DNA of 64,000 bases from Luteimicrobium sp049844995 (GCF_049844995.1 NZ_JBNCMC010000001.1:682001-746000); one strand, 5' to 3'. Positions 24,672 through 33,170 are shown, counted from the first letter of the stretch. Numbers and translations: made by a program. Notes: generated by a model from the letters alone, not told the origin.

Positions 24672-26888
24672 ATGTCCAGCACACAGGCCGCACCCGCCCG
24701 CCAGCAGCTCTCCCGACGCGCCGCCGTCCTGCTCGCGGCCGGGCACGACGACGCCTCCCGGGACGTCCTCACCCAGCCGCTCGGCGACTCGACCGTCGTC
24801 CAGCGCGCGCTCGAGACGCTCACCCAGGCCGTGCGCCGGGACCGCACCGTCGTGGTCGTGGCCGCGGGCGACACCCGCGTCCGGGAGCTCCTCGGGACCG
24901 ACCTCACCTACGTCGAGCAGTCCGGCCCGGCGGGCACAGGCCCTGCCGCGCTCGCAGCGCGCGCCGCGCTGCCGGACGACGCCGACGTCGTCCTGGTCGC
25001 GTACGGCGACACCCCGCTGCTGCGCGGCGAGTCGTTCCTCGGCCTGCTCACGCGGCACGCCCTCAAGGGCGCCGACCTGACCTTCCTCACGGCGGTGCTG
25101 GCCGAGCCGCGGCCCGCCTACGACCGCGTGGTCCGGGCCGAAGGCGACGTCGCGGCGATCGTCAGCGCCGAGAGCACGGAGCCCGCCGACGGCGGGGAGC
25201 GCGCCGAGGGCCATGAGATCAACGTGGGCGCCTACGTCGCGGCGCCCGCGCTGCTGTTCGGGACGCTCGACGAGCTCGTCGCGTCCGGCGCGGACCGGCT
25301 CACCGACCTCGCGCACCGCGCCATCGCCGACGGCCGCCGCGTGGCGACCTACCAGATCTACGACACCGACGAGGTGCACGGCATCAACTCGCCGGCCGAG
25401 CTCCAGGACGCCGCCGACATCCTGCTCAAGCGGCTCTTCATGCCGAAGAAGAACACCGACACGGCCATCCACTTCGGCACGGGCGGCTGGCGCGCGGTCA
25501 TCGGCGAGGGCTACACGCTCGCCAACGTGCGGCGCCTCTCCCAGGCGATCGCGAACGAGACCACGCGCCGCGGGCTCGAGTCGCGCGGCGTCGTCGTCGG
25601 CGGGGACCGGCGGTTCCTCTCGGAGGAGTCGAAGGTCGCGGCCGCCGAGGTCTTCGCGGGCAACAACATCCCCGTCACCCTCCTGCCCGACGACGTCCCC
25701 ACCCCGCTCGTGACGTTCGCCGCCCCCTACCTCGGCGCGGCGTACGGGATCATCGTCACCTCGAGCCACAACCCGCCCGAGTGGAACGGCATCAAGGTGT
25801 TCCGCGCGGACGGCTCGCTGCCCCTCGACGACGAGACCGACCGCTACCAGGACGAGGCCAACGCCATGTCCGTGGACGACGTCATCACCCTCGACCTCGA
25901 CCTCGCGCGCAAGGCCGGCGTCGTCGTCGACCGGACGCTGACCGACCCCTACGTCGACGCGATCGAGAAGATCGTCGACGTCGAGGCGGTGCGCGGCTCG
26001 AACCTGCAGGTCGTCGTCGACCCGATGTACGGGACGAGCCAGCTCACGCTCGGCACGATCCTCGGCGACATGCGGGTGCGCGCCGAGTTCATCCATGCCC
26101 AGCACAACCCGCTGTTCGGCGGGATCGCGCCGGCCCCGGACCTGCAGCGCCTGTCCGCGCTCATCGGGATGATCCGCTCGGGCGACGGGCGGTACGCGCT
26201 CGGCATGGCGACCGACGGCGACTCCGACCGCATCGGCATCGTCGACGAGACCGGCGAGTACATCACCACGAACGACCTGCTCCTGCTCCTGTACTGGTAC
26301 CTGCACGAGTTCCGGGGCGAGAAGGGCGGGGTGGTCCGCAACCTCGCCACGACGCACCTGCTCGACCGGCTGGCGGCCCACTTCGGCGAGAAGTCGCGCG
26401 AGGTCAAGGTCGGCTTCAAGCACGTGACCGCGGGCATGGAGGAGATCGGCGCGGTGCTCGGCGGGGAGTCGTCGGGCGGCCTGACGATCCGGGGCTGGAT
26501 CCTCGGCAAGGACGGCATCTTCGCGTGCGCGCTCGTCGTCGAGATGCTCGCGCGGACGGGCAAGCGGATCTCCGAGCTCCGCGAGACGGTCTACGCGATC
26601 ACCGGGCGGCTGTACTCGCTCGAGGCGGGCGTGCCCTCGACCCCGGAGATGCGGGTCGCCGTGCCCCGGCGCCTCGAGGCCGAGCCGCTCACGCACGTCG
26701 GGCCGTACCCCGTCGTGAGCGTGTCGCACCTCGACGGCACCAAGATCCTCCTCGAGAACGACAACTGGGCGCTGCTGCGCTTCTCGGGCACCGAGCCCGT
26801 GCTCCGCATGTTCGTCGAGGCCGACTCGCCGGAGAAGGCCGAGGAGCTGCTCACGTGGCTCCGCGGCTTCGTCACCGCGGGCGTCTGA
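24672..26888 (+). CDS. Fusion: GlmU-like nucleotidyltransferase domain + phosphohexomutase
   Basis: A 738-residue two-domain protein. Residues about 15-255 resemble the pyrophosphorylase domain of GlmU: AVLLAAG (about 17-23), YGDTPLL (metal site), GHEINVGAYV and GINSPAELQDA; the signature after LAAG lacks the GTRMxxxxPK residues, so nucleotide binding may be lost. Residues about 265-738 are a complete alpha-D-phosphohexomutase: TSSHNPPEWNG (phosphoserine loop, about 362), DGDSDRIG (metal, about 517), GGESSGG (sugar, about 597) and RFSGTEPVLRM (phosphate). It should interconvert a hexose 1- and 6-phosphate. 40 nt upstream of GH94 phosphorylase, whose product is a sugar 1-phosphate. The left-handed beta-helix of GlmU is absent. 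Confidence 0.85.
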   Translation: MSSTQAAPARQQLSRRAAVLLAAGHDDASRDVLTQPLGDSTVVQRALETLTQAVRRDRTVVVVAAGDTRVRELLGTDLTYVEQSGPAGTGPAALAARAALPDDADVVLVAYGDTPLLRGESFLGLLTRHALKGADLTFLTAVLAEPRPAYDRVVRAEGDVAAIVSAESTEPADGGERAEGHEINVGAYVAAPALLFGTLDELVASGADRLTDLAHRAIADGRRVATYQIYDTDEVHGINSPAELQDAADILLKRLFMPKKNTDTAIHFGTGGWRAVIGEGYTLANVRRLSQAIANETTRRGLESRGVVVGGDRRFLSEESKVAAAEVFAGNNIPVTLLPDDVPTPLVTFAAPYLGAAYGIIVTSSHNPPEWNGIKVFRADGSLPLDDETDRYQDEANAMSVDDVITLDLDLARKAGVVVDRTLTDPYVDAIEKIVDVEAVRGSNLQVVVDPMYGTSQLTLGTILGDMRVRAEFIHAQHNPLFGGIAPAPDLQRLSALIGMIRSGDGRYALGMATDGDSDRIGIVDETGEYITTNDLLLLLYWYLHEFRGEKGGVVRNLATTHLLDRLAAHFGEKSREVKVGFKHVTAGMEEIGAVLGGESSGGLTIRGWILGKDGIFACALVVEMLARTGKRISELRETVYAITGRLYSLEAGVPSTPEMRVAVPRRLEAEPLTHVGPYPVVSVSHLDGTKILLENDNWALLRFSGTEPVLRMFVEADSPEKAEELLTWLRGFVTAGV

Positions 26889-26928
26889 CCCTCCCCACCC
26901 CTCGAACCGACAGGACCAGCGAGCCCCC

Positions 26929-29421
26929 ATGCGTTACGGATTCTTCGACACCGACGCCGACGAGTACGTGATCGAGCGCCCCGACGTCCCGGTGTCGTGG
27001 ACGAACTACCTCGGCACGAAGAACATGTGCACCGTGCTGTCCCACCACGGGGGCGGCTACTCGTACTACAAGAGCTCGGAGTACGGGCGGATCACCCGGT
27101 TCCGGCAGAACGGCGTGCCGCTCGACCGTCCCGGCCACTACGTCTACCTGCGCGACGACGCCGACGGGGACTACTGGTCCGCGTCCTGGCAGCCGGTCGG
27201 CAAGCCGTTCGTCGGGCCGGGGGAGGAGCTCGCCGACGACATCGGACAGGGCGCGGGCACCGGGGCCAAGGGCCGCTGGACCACCCGCCACGGCATGGGC
27301 TACTCGAGCTTCCGTGCCGAGTACCGCGGCATCGACACCACCCAGACGGTGTTCATCCCGCTCGACGACGACGTCGAGCTGTGGGACGTACGCGTCACCA
27401 ACACGTCGGACCGGGTGCGCGAGCTCACGGTCGCGTCGTACGTGGAGCTCAGCTTCCACACGATCGGCATCGACAACCAGAACCTGCAGATGTCGCTCTA
27501 CGCGTCCGGCTCGTCCTACGAGGACGGCATCATCGAGTACGACTTCTACTACGAGCCGTGGACGTTCCACTACGTCGCGTCGAGCGAGACACCGTTGTCG
27601 TACGACTCCCTGCGGGACAACTTCATCGGCCCGTACCGGACCGAGTCGAACCCGGTCTCGGTGGAACGGGGCGCGGGGACCAACCAGAGCGCGACGACGC
27701 AGAACCACTGCGGGTCCCTCCAGCACAAGGTCGTCCTGCAGCCCGGCGAGACCAAGCGCCTCGTCTACCTGCTGGGCTACGGGTCGCGCGACGCCGCGGG
27801 CCGGGCCATGCAGGCGAAGTACGCGGACGTCGAGTCCGCCGAGGTGCCCGCTGTCGATCTCGAGTTCCGGCGGCTGCGCGACTACTGGCGCGCCAAGCAG
27901 GACAGGCTCCGCATCCGCACGCCCCACGAGGGCATGAACACCATGATCAACTCCTGGACGCTGCTCCAGGCGGAGACGTGCGTCGTGTGGTCGCGGTTCG
28001 CGTCGTTCGTCGAGGTGGGCGGCCGCAACGGCCTGGGCTACCGGGACACGGCGCAGGACGTCATGAGCGTCATCCACTCCAACCCCACCAAGACCCGCCA
28101 GCGCATCGTGGAGCTGCTCCGGGCCCAGACCGAGGAGGGCTACGGGCTGCACCTGTTCGACCCGAAGGCGTTCGACCCCGACGCCGAGAACCTCCCCGAC
28201 GTCCCGTCCCCGACGATCGTCCCGACGCCGGACGTGGCCGACCTCATCCACGGCCTCGAGGACACCTGCTCCGACGACCATCTCTGGCTCGTGCCGTCCG
28301 TCGTCGAGTACGTCAAGGAGACCGGGGACCTGTCGTTCCTGGACCTCGAGATCCCGTTCGCGCAGGGGACGCCCGCGACCGTCTACGAGCACCTGCGCCG
28401 CGCGCTCGAGTTCTCGGCCGAGCAGATCGGGCCGAACGGGGTCGCACTCGGCCTGCGCGCCGACTGGAACGACTGCCTCAACCTCGGCGGCGGCGAGACG
28501 GCGCTCGTGACGTTCCTGCACGCGTGGGCGATCCGGGCGTTCCTGGAGGTCGCCGGGCCTTTCGCCCGGGACGGGCGCGCGGACGCCGCCGCCGACGTCG
28601 AGCGCTGGACCGCCGAGCTCGACCGCATCCGCGGCGTCGCCGACAGCGAGCTGTGGGACGGCCGCTGGTGGATCCGCGGCTACACGCGGGACGGCGTGAA
28701 GATCGGGTCCGCCGCCAACGACGAGGGCAAGATCTTCCTCGAGCACCAGGCCTGGCCCGTGATCGCCGGGATCACGTCGCAGGAGCGCGGCGAGGAGTCC
28801 ATGGACGCCGTCCGCGAGCTCCTCGGCTCCGAGTACGGCAACCACCTCAACTGGCCCGCGTTCACCAAGGTCGACGACACCGTCGGCTTCGTGACCCGCG
28901 TGTACCCGGGCATCAAGGAGAACGCCGCGATCTTCAGCCACCCGAACGCGTGGCCGATCATCGCCGAGGCGCTGCTCGGTCGCGGCGACGAGGCCGTCCA
29001 GTTCTACGACGCGATCCTCCCGTACCACCAGAACGACAACATCGAGGTCCGCGGCGCCGAGCCGTACGCGTACGTGCAGTTCCTCTACGGCCGCGACCAC
29101 GAGTGGTTCGGCAAGGCGCAGAACCCCTGGCTCACCGGCACCGCCGGCTGGATGTACACGGCCGTCACCAAGTACGTGCTGGGCGTCCGGCTCGCGCTCG
29201 ACGGGCTGATCGTCGACCCGTCGGTCCCGCGGGACTGGGACGGCTTCGAGGTGCGGCGCGAGTGGCGCGGCGCGGTCTACGAGATCGAGGTCCGCAACCC
29301 CGGCCACGTCTCGCACGGCGTCGCGTCCGTGACCGTCGACGGCGCCGCGCACGAGCCGGGGACCCCGATCCCGCCCGCTCCGGCCGGGTCGAGCGTGAGC
29401 GTCGTCGTCACGCTCGGGTGA
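26929..29421 (+). CDS. GH94 disaccharide phosphorylase, chitobiose-phosphorylase-like
   Basis: An 830-residue cytoplasmic enzyme that splits a beta-1,4-linked disaccharide with phosphate into an alpha-sugar 1-phosphate and a sugar. Full family length: N-terminal beta-sandwich (MRYGFFDTDADEYVIERPD), helical linker, (alpha/alpha)6 barrel with ADWNDCLNLGG (about 511-521) bearing the acid catalyst Asp, and phosphate-binding regions. Motifs NGLGYRDTAQDVMSV, HLFDPKAFDP, EDTCSDDHLWLVP and GFVTRVYPGIKENAAIFSHPN are closer to N,N'-diacetylchitobiose phosphorylase as I remember it than to Cellulomonas cellobiose phosphorylase. Cellobionic acid phosphorylase is an alternative. Operon partner of the hexomutase fusion. 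Confidence 0.92.
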   Translation: MRYGFFDTDADEYVIERPDVPVSWTNYLGTKNMCTVLSHHGGGYSYYKSSEYGRITRFRQNGVPLDRPGHYVYLRDDADGDYWSASWQPVGKPFVGPGEELADDIGQGAGTGAKGRWTTRHGMGYSSFRAEYRGIDTTQTVFIPLDDDVELWDVRVTNTSDRVRELTVASYVELSFHTIGIDNQNLQMSLYASGSSYEDGIIEYDFYYEPWTFHYVASSETPLSYDSLRDNFIGPYRTESNPVSVERGAGTNQSATTQNHCGSLQHKVVLQPGETKRLVYLLGYGSRDAAGRAMQAKYADVESAEVPAVDLEFRRLRDYWRAKQDRLRIRTPHEGMNTMINSWTLLQAETCVVWSRFASFVEVGGRNGLGYRDTAQDVMSVIHSNPTKTRQRIVELLRAQTEEGYGLHLFDPKAFDPDAENLPDVPSPTIVPTPDVADLIHGLEDTCSDDHLWLVPSVVEYVKETGDLSFLDLEIPFAQGTPATVYEHLRRALEFSAEQIGPNGVALGLRADWNDCLNLGGGETALVTFLHAWAIRAFLEVAGPFARDGRADAAADVERWTAELDRIRGVADSELWDGRWWIRGYTRDGVKIGSAANDEGKIFLEHQAWPVIAGITSQERGEESMDAVRELLGSEYGNHLNWPAFTKVDDTVGFVTRVYPGIKENAAIFSHPNAWPIIAEALLGRGDEAVQFYDAILPYHQNDNIEVRGAEPYAYVQFLYGRDHEWFGKAQNPWLTGTAGWMYTAVTKYVLGVRLALDGLIVDPSVPRDWDGFEVRREWRGAVYEIEVRNPGHVSHGVASVTVDGAAHEPGTPIPPAPAGSSVSVVVTLG

Positions 29422-29429
29422 CCGCCGGG

Positions 29430-29472
29430 CGGCCCCGGATCACCCGCCCGCGAGGCGAGCGGACCGGGGCCG
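29430..29472. terminator. Probable terminator between GH94 and DUF4190 genes
   Basis: CGGCCCCGG (29430-29438) pairs with CCGGGGCCG (29464-29472) around a 25-nt GC-rich loop that can fold further. It lies 9 nt after the GH94 stop between convergent genes. Confidence 0.55.
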
Positions 29473-29487
29473 CGCCGACGCGGAGGT

Positions 29488-30036
29488 TCAGGTGGTGATG
29501 CCGAACGACTCGCCGGTCGACGAGGAGAAGTCCGTGGCGCTCCAGGCGAAGATCCCCACGACGTAGAACACGAAGAGCGCGGCGAACACGGCTCCCACGA
29601 CGATCCCGGCGATCGCCATGCCGCGGCCCGCGGTGCCGTCGCGCTTGATCTGGCCGAGCGCGACGATCCCGAGGATCAGCCCGACGATCCCGGCGAGCCC
29701 GCACGTGAGGATGCTGCCGATCGACGTCCACATCGACGCGATGGCGAGGCCGTTCTTGCGCTGGGGGCCCGGGTACGACGGCGCGTAGCCGTAGGGCTGG
29801 GGATACCCGGCGCCGTACGGCTGCTGGTACGGGGGCTGCTGGTAGGACGGGTCCGGGTACGGCTGCGTCGGGTACGGCTGCTGGCCGTAGGGGGGCGGCG
29901 CCTGGCCGTACGACGGCGGGGTGTACGGCGGGTAGCCGGGGTTCGGCTGCTGGGGCTGCTGCGGGTCCTGCGGCGCGTCGCCGGAGGGCGTCGCGTACGG
30001 GTCCTGGGGGGCACCACCGGACGGCGGGATCGTCAT
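29488..30036 (-). CDS. DUF4190-type membrane protein with Pro/Tyr/Gln-rich tail
   Basis: A 182-residue protein. Residues 1-92 are a low-complexity cytoplasmic tail made of QPxPYxQP-like segments; residues about 95-160 are two hydrophobic helices with the Gly-rich LILGIVALGQIKRDGTAGRGMAIAGIVVG signature of DUF4190. A third hydrophobic stretch leads into a short Ser/Thr tail. Function unknown; such proteins are common in actinobacteria. TAGATT (30043-30048, minus strand) ends 6 nt before the ATG, so the mRNA is probably leaderless, and this promoter overlaps the end of the preceding gene. Confidence 0.8.
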   Translation of the reverse strand: MTIPPSGGAPQDPYATPSGDAPQDPQQPQQPNPGYPPYTPPSYGQAPPPYGQQPYPTQPYPDPSYQQPPYQQPYGAGYPQPYGYAPSYPGPQRKNGLAIASMWTSIGSILTCGLAGIVGLILGIVALGQIKRDGTAGRGMAIAGIVVGAVFAALFVFYVVGIFAWSATDFSSSTGESFGITT

Positions 30037-30045
30037 GCGCGCAAT

Positions 30046-30417
30046 CTACCGGGAGTCCGGGCTCTCCTTGCAGGCCCGGCTGGGCGCGACGAGCTCGTAG
30101 GAACCGTTCACGAGGTCCTCGACGAGGCGCTCGGTGACCCCGCGCCCGGCTCCGACCGAGACCCAGTGCCGCTTGTCGAGGTACCGGCCCGCGGTGATCG
30201 TCTCGTGGTCGCGCCGCAGCGCCTCGCCGTGGTGGGGGTCCACCTTCAGCGTGACGATCCGGGCGTCGGGATCGTCGTCGGTGACGATGAGAAAGACCTT
30301 GTCCGCGACCTTCCACACGTCCAGGTGCGGCGTGAACGGGCGCCCGTGGCTGACGCGGGGCAGCGACGCGGCCGTGTCCCGTGCGACCTGCTGGAGCCGC
30401 TCTCCCGACAGGCTCAC
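30046..30417 (-). CDS. MmcQ/YjbR family protein (copy 2)
   Basis: A 123-residue protein with the double-wing YjbR fold: VSHGRPFTPHLDVWKVADKVF, TLKVDPHHGEALR, RYLDKRHWVSV and LVEDLVNGSYELV. The family is thought to bind DNA or nucleotides, but no function is proven. The GTG start overlaps the stop of its paralogue by 4 nt (GTGA). The two copies differ substantially, so they are an old duplication rather than a recent one. Confidence 0.82.
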   Translation of the reverse strand: MSLSGERLQQVARDTAASLPRVSHGRPFTPHLDVWKVADKVFLIVTDDDPDARIVTLKVDPHHGEALRRDHETITAGRYLDKRHWVSVGAGRGVTERLVEDLVNGSYELVAPSRACKESPDSR

Positions 30418-30800
30418 CGGTCGGTCCGGCCGAAGAGGGAAGGGTCGACCGGCCGCCTGGCCCGGGGGAGCTTCTCCACGACGAGCAGGTAGGACTCGGT
30501 GACGAGGTCCTCCACGAGGTCCTGGGGGATCGCTCCGCCCGGGCGCAGGGTGATCCAGTGCCTCTTGTTCATGTGGTAGCCCGGCGTGATGTCGTCGTAG
30601 GCCTGGCACAGAGCCTTCCCGTCCTCCGGGTCGGCCTTGACGGTGACGATCGGTTCGCCGGTGACGTCGGTCATCAGCATGAAGACCTTGCCCCGGACCT
30701 TGTAGACGTCCCAGTCCGGCCCGAAGGGGTGCTCCAGCTCGGAGCCCGGCAGCTCGTCGGCGCGCTCGCGCGCCCGCCCCTGCACCGTGTCGTCCACCAT
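30414..30800 (-). CDS. MmcQ/YjbR family protein (copy 1)
   Basis: A 128-residue paralogue of the next gene: ELEHPFGPDWDVYKVRGKVF, TVKADPEDGKAL, YHMNKRHWITL and LVEDLVTESYLLVV. It begins 3 nt after the exonuclease III stop and overlaps copy 2, so xth and both copies form one operon. Co-transcription with an AP endonuclease is compatible with a DNA-related role, but this is inference. Confidence 0.84.
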   Translation of the reverse strand: MVDDTVQGRARERADELPGSELEHPFGPDWDVYKVRGKVFMLMTDVTGEPIVTVKADPEDGKALCQAYDDITPGYHMNKRHWITLRPGGAIPQDLVEDLVTESYLLVVEKLPRARRPVDPSLFGRTDR

Positions 30801-30803
30801 CGG

Positions 30804-31595
30804 TCAGTCCGCGAGGTCGAGGATCACGGGGACGTGGTCGGACGCGCCCTTGCCCTTGCGCTCGTTGCGGTCGATCTCCACGGCGGTCACGCGCGCCGCG
30901 AGGGCGGGCGTCGCGTAGGCGAGGTCGATGCGCATGCCCTCGTTGCGGGGGAAGCGGAGCTGCGTGTAGTCCCAGTAGGTGTACTTGCCCGGCTCGGGGA
31001 CGTGCTCGCGGGTCACCTCGGTCCACCCGGCGCGCGCGAACGCGGCGAACGCCTCCCGCTCCGCGGGGGAGACGTGCGTCCGGCCCGCGAACAGGGCGGG
31101 GTCCCACACGTCGGTGTCGAGCGGCGCGATGTTCCAGTCGCCCACCAGCGCGGCCTCGAGGCCCGGGTCGGCCGACAGCCAGGCCTCCGCGGCGTCGCGC
31201 AGCCGCGCGAGCCACTCGAGCTTGTAGTGGTAGTGCGGGTCCCCGAGGACCCGCCCGTTGGGCACGTAGAGCGACCACACGCGCACGCCGCCGCACGTCG
31301 CGGCGATCGCCCGGGCCTCGCGGACAGGCGGGTCGCCGAACGCCGGCTGATCGGGGAACCCGACCTCGACGTCCTCGATCCCGACGCGCGACACGATCGC
31401 GACGCCGTTCCACTGCGACAGCCCGACGTGCGTGACCTCGTACCCGGCGAGCTCGAACGGGAGGGCGGGGAACTGGTCGTCCCGGCACTTGGTCTCCTGG
31501 ATCGCGAGCACGTCCGTGCCCGACCGTTCGAGGAACGCGAGGACCCGGTCGGCCCGGCTGCGGATCGAGTTGACGTTCCAGGTGGCGAGGCGCAT
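30804..31595 (-). CDS. xth: Exodeoxyribonuclease III / AP endonuclease
   Basis: A 263-residue EEP-superfamily nuclease that incises abasic sites and degrades 3' ends in base-excision repair. RLATWNVNSIRSR (2-14), IQETKC (Glu metal ligand), LYVPNG, GDWNIAP (catalytic Asp/Asn) and SDHVPVILDL (catalytic His). The start is ATG 31595, matching the family N-terminus; a longer frame exists but TACGCT (31603-31608) ends 7 nt before this ATG, giving a leaderless mRNA that fixes the start. Confidence 0.95.
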   Translation of the reverse strand: MRLATWNVNSIRSRADRVLAFLERSGTDVLAIQETKCRDDQFPALPFELAGYEVTHVGLSQWNGVAIVSRVGIEDVEVGFPDQPAFGDPPVREARAIAATCGGVRVWSLYVPNGRVLGDPHYHYKLEWLARLRDAAEAWLSADPGLEAALVGDWNIAPLDTDVWDPALFAGRTHVSPAEREAFAAFARAGWTEVTREHVPEPGKYTYWDYTQLRFPRNEGMRIDLAYATPALAARVTAVEIDRNERKGKGASDHVPVILDLAD

Positions 31596-31651
31596 GACGG
31601 CGAGCGTATCGGCCCTCCCCAAGGCCCCGCGCACCGCCTACAGTGGCGGGC

Positions 31652-32437
31652 ATGGCGACCGCACTCATCACCGGCGCGAGCTCGGGCCTCGGCCTCGAGT
31701 TCGCGTGGCAGCTGGCCACCAACCGGCACGACGTCGTCCTCGTCGCCCGCGACGAGGACCGCCTCTCCGACCTGGCGAGCCAGCTCCGCGTGGCGGCGGG
31801 CGTGCAGGCCGAGGTCCTCGTGGCGGACCTCGCCGAGCCGGAGGGCCTCGACCGCGTGGCGGCGCGGGTCGCCGACCGGGAGAGCCCGATCTCCCTCCTC
31901 GTGAACAACGCGGGCTTCCCCGTGAACCAGCGGTTCGTGGGCGGCGAGCTCGACGTCGAGCTGCGCGCCCTCGACGTGCTCGTCAAGGCCGTGCTCGTGC
32001 TGTCGCACGCCGCGGCGCCCGCGATGGTCGAACGGGGCAGGGGCGCGATCCTCAACGTCGCCTCCGTCGCGGCGCTCACGACGTCCGGCACGTACTCCGC
32101 GCACAAGGCGTGGGTGCGCACGTTCACGGAGGTCCTCGCGGTCCAGCTCAAGGGCACGGGCGTGACGGCGACCGCCCTGTGCCCCGGGCTCACGCACACC
32201 GAGTTCCACGAGTGGGCGGGCGTCGACGTCTCGAACCTGCCCGAGATCGCCTGGCTCGAGGCCGAGCAGGTGGTCTCGACGGCGCTCGCGGACGTGCGCC
32301 GCGGGGCCGTCATCTCCACGCCGTCGCTGCGGTACCAGGTCGCGGCCGGCTTCCTCCGCGCGATCCCGCGCTCCGCCGTCCGCGCGCTCGACTCGTCGGG
32401 AGTGACGGGCATGCGGGGGCGGTGGAAGAAGGACTGA
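31652..32437 (+). CDS. Short-chain dehydrogenase/reductase
   Basis: A 261-residue classical SDR (DltE/YqjQ-like). Nucleotide site TGASSGLG (8-15), NNAG, and the catalytic YSAHK (Tyr148, Lys152) with upstream Ser; CPGLTHTEFH follows. Substrate unknown. TACAGT (31639-31644) ends 7 nt before ATG 31652, supporting this start over a GTG nine bases upstream. Divergent from xth across 56 nt that hold both promoters back to back. Confidence 0.9.
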   Translation: MATALITGASSGLGLEFAWQLATNRHDVVLVARDEDRLSDLASQLRVAAGVQAEVLVADLAEPEGLDRVAARVADRESPISLLVNNAGFPVNQRFVGGELDVELRALDVLVKAVLVLSHAAAPAMVERGRGAILNVASVAALTTSGTYSAHKAWVRTFTEVLAVQLKGTGVTATALCPGLTHTEFHEWAGVDVSNLPEIAWLEAEQVVSTALADVRRGAVISTPSLRYQVAAGFLRAIPRSAVRALDSSGVTGMRGRWKKD

Positions 32438-32539
32438 GACGAGCGCCGCGCAAGCGGACCGGCCCGGCGCGTCGCGCTGGGTGCCCGAGGGCGGTGGGGT
32501 CGCCGACCTGCGCGAGCCGTCCCGCTACCCTTGAGCCTT

Positions 32540-33127
32540 GTGACCGACACGACCGCCGCCTCGTTCTCCCCGACCCCGCGCGAGCAGCTGCGCGACCTCA
32601 TCAAGGAGCTCGCCGTCGTGCACGGCCGGGTGACGCTGTCGTCGGGCAAGGAGGCCGACTACTACGTCGACCTGCGCCGCGTCACGCTCCACCACCGCGC
32701 CGCGCCGCTGATCGGCCACGTGCTCCTCGACCAGCTCGAGGAGCTGGGCCTCGGCACCGCGGAGGTGGACGCCGTCGGCGGCCTGACCCTGGGCGCCGAC
32801 CCGATCGCCACCGCGCTGCTGCACGCCGCGGCGTCGCGCGGTCAGGACCTCGACGCGTTCGTCGTGCGCAAGGCCGCGAAGGCGCACGGGATGCAGCGCC
32901 AGATCGAGGGCCCGGACGTCGCGGGCCGCAAGGTCGTGGTCCTCGAGGACACGACGACGACGGGCGGGTCGCCCATCGCCGCCGTCGAGGCGTGCCGCGC
33001 GGCCGGCGCCGAGGTGCTGGCGGTCGCGACGATCGTCGACCGCGCCACGGGCGCCGGCGAGAAGATCCAGGCCCTGGGTGTGCCCTACCACTACCTCTTC
33101 GACCTGGCGGACCTCGGCCTCGCCTGA
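32540..33127 (+). CDS. pyrE: Orotate phosphoribosyltransferase
   Basis: A 195-residue enzyme joining orotate and PRPP to give orotidine 5'-phosphate in pyrimidine synthesis. HGRVTLSSGKEADYYVDLR near the N-terminus (orotate/PRPP loop), GGLTLGADPIA, and the PRPP motif VVVLEDTTTTGGS (about 132-144). GTG 32540 is chosen because TACCCT (32526-32531) ends 8 nt upstream; an in-frame TTG lies nine bases earlier. Stands alone between the SDR and marR. Confidence 0.95.
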   Translation: MTDTTAASFSPTPREQLRDLIKELAVVHGRVTLSSGKEADYYVDLRRVTLHHRAAPLIGHVLLDQLEELGLGTAEVDAVGGLTLGADPIATALLHAAASRGQDLDAFVVRKAAKAHGMQRQIEGPDVAGRKVVVLEDTTTTGGSPIAAVEACRAAGAEVLAVATIVDRATGAGEKIQALGVPYHYLFDLADLGLA

Positions 33128-33130
33128 CGA

Positions 33131-33170
33131 GGTATCTCCTTTGACATACCTATCTAGCCATAGGTAAATT
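33131..33170 (+). promoter_or_regulatory. marR-MFS promoter with MarR operators
   Basis: TTGACA (33141-33146), 18 nt, TAAATT (33165-33170), 6 nt before the ATG, so the mRNA is leaderless. TACCTAT-N6-ATAGGTA (33147-33166) is a perfect inverted repeat between and over the -10; GGTAT-N10-ATACC (33131-33150) is a second one over the -35. Both have MarR-operator geometry, and the downstream MarR protein is the obvious ligand. The region is markedly AT-rich. Confidence 0.75.

Noticed and set aside
33131..33138. GGTATCTC at the marR promoter as a fifth copy of the GAGATACCG element near 5.3 kb
   Set aside because: Only 8 bases match and here they belong to the marR palindrome; probably coincidence.
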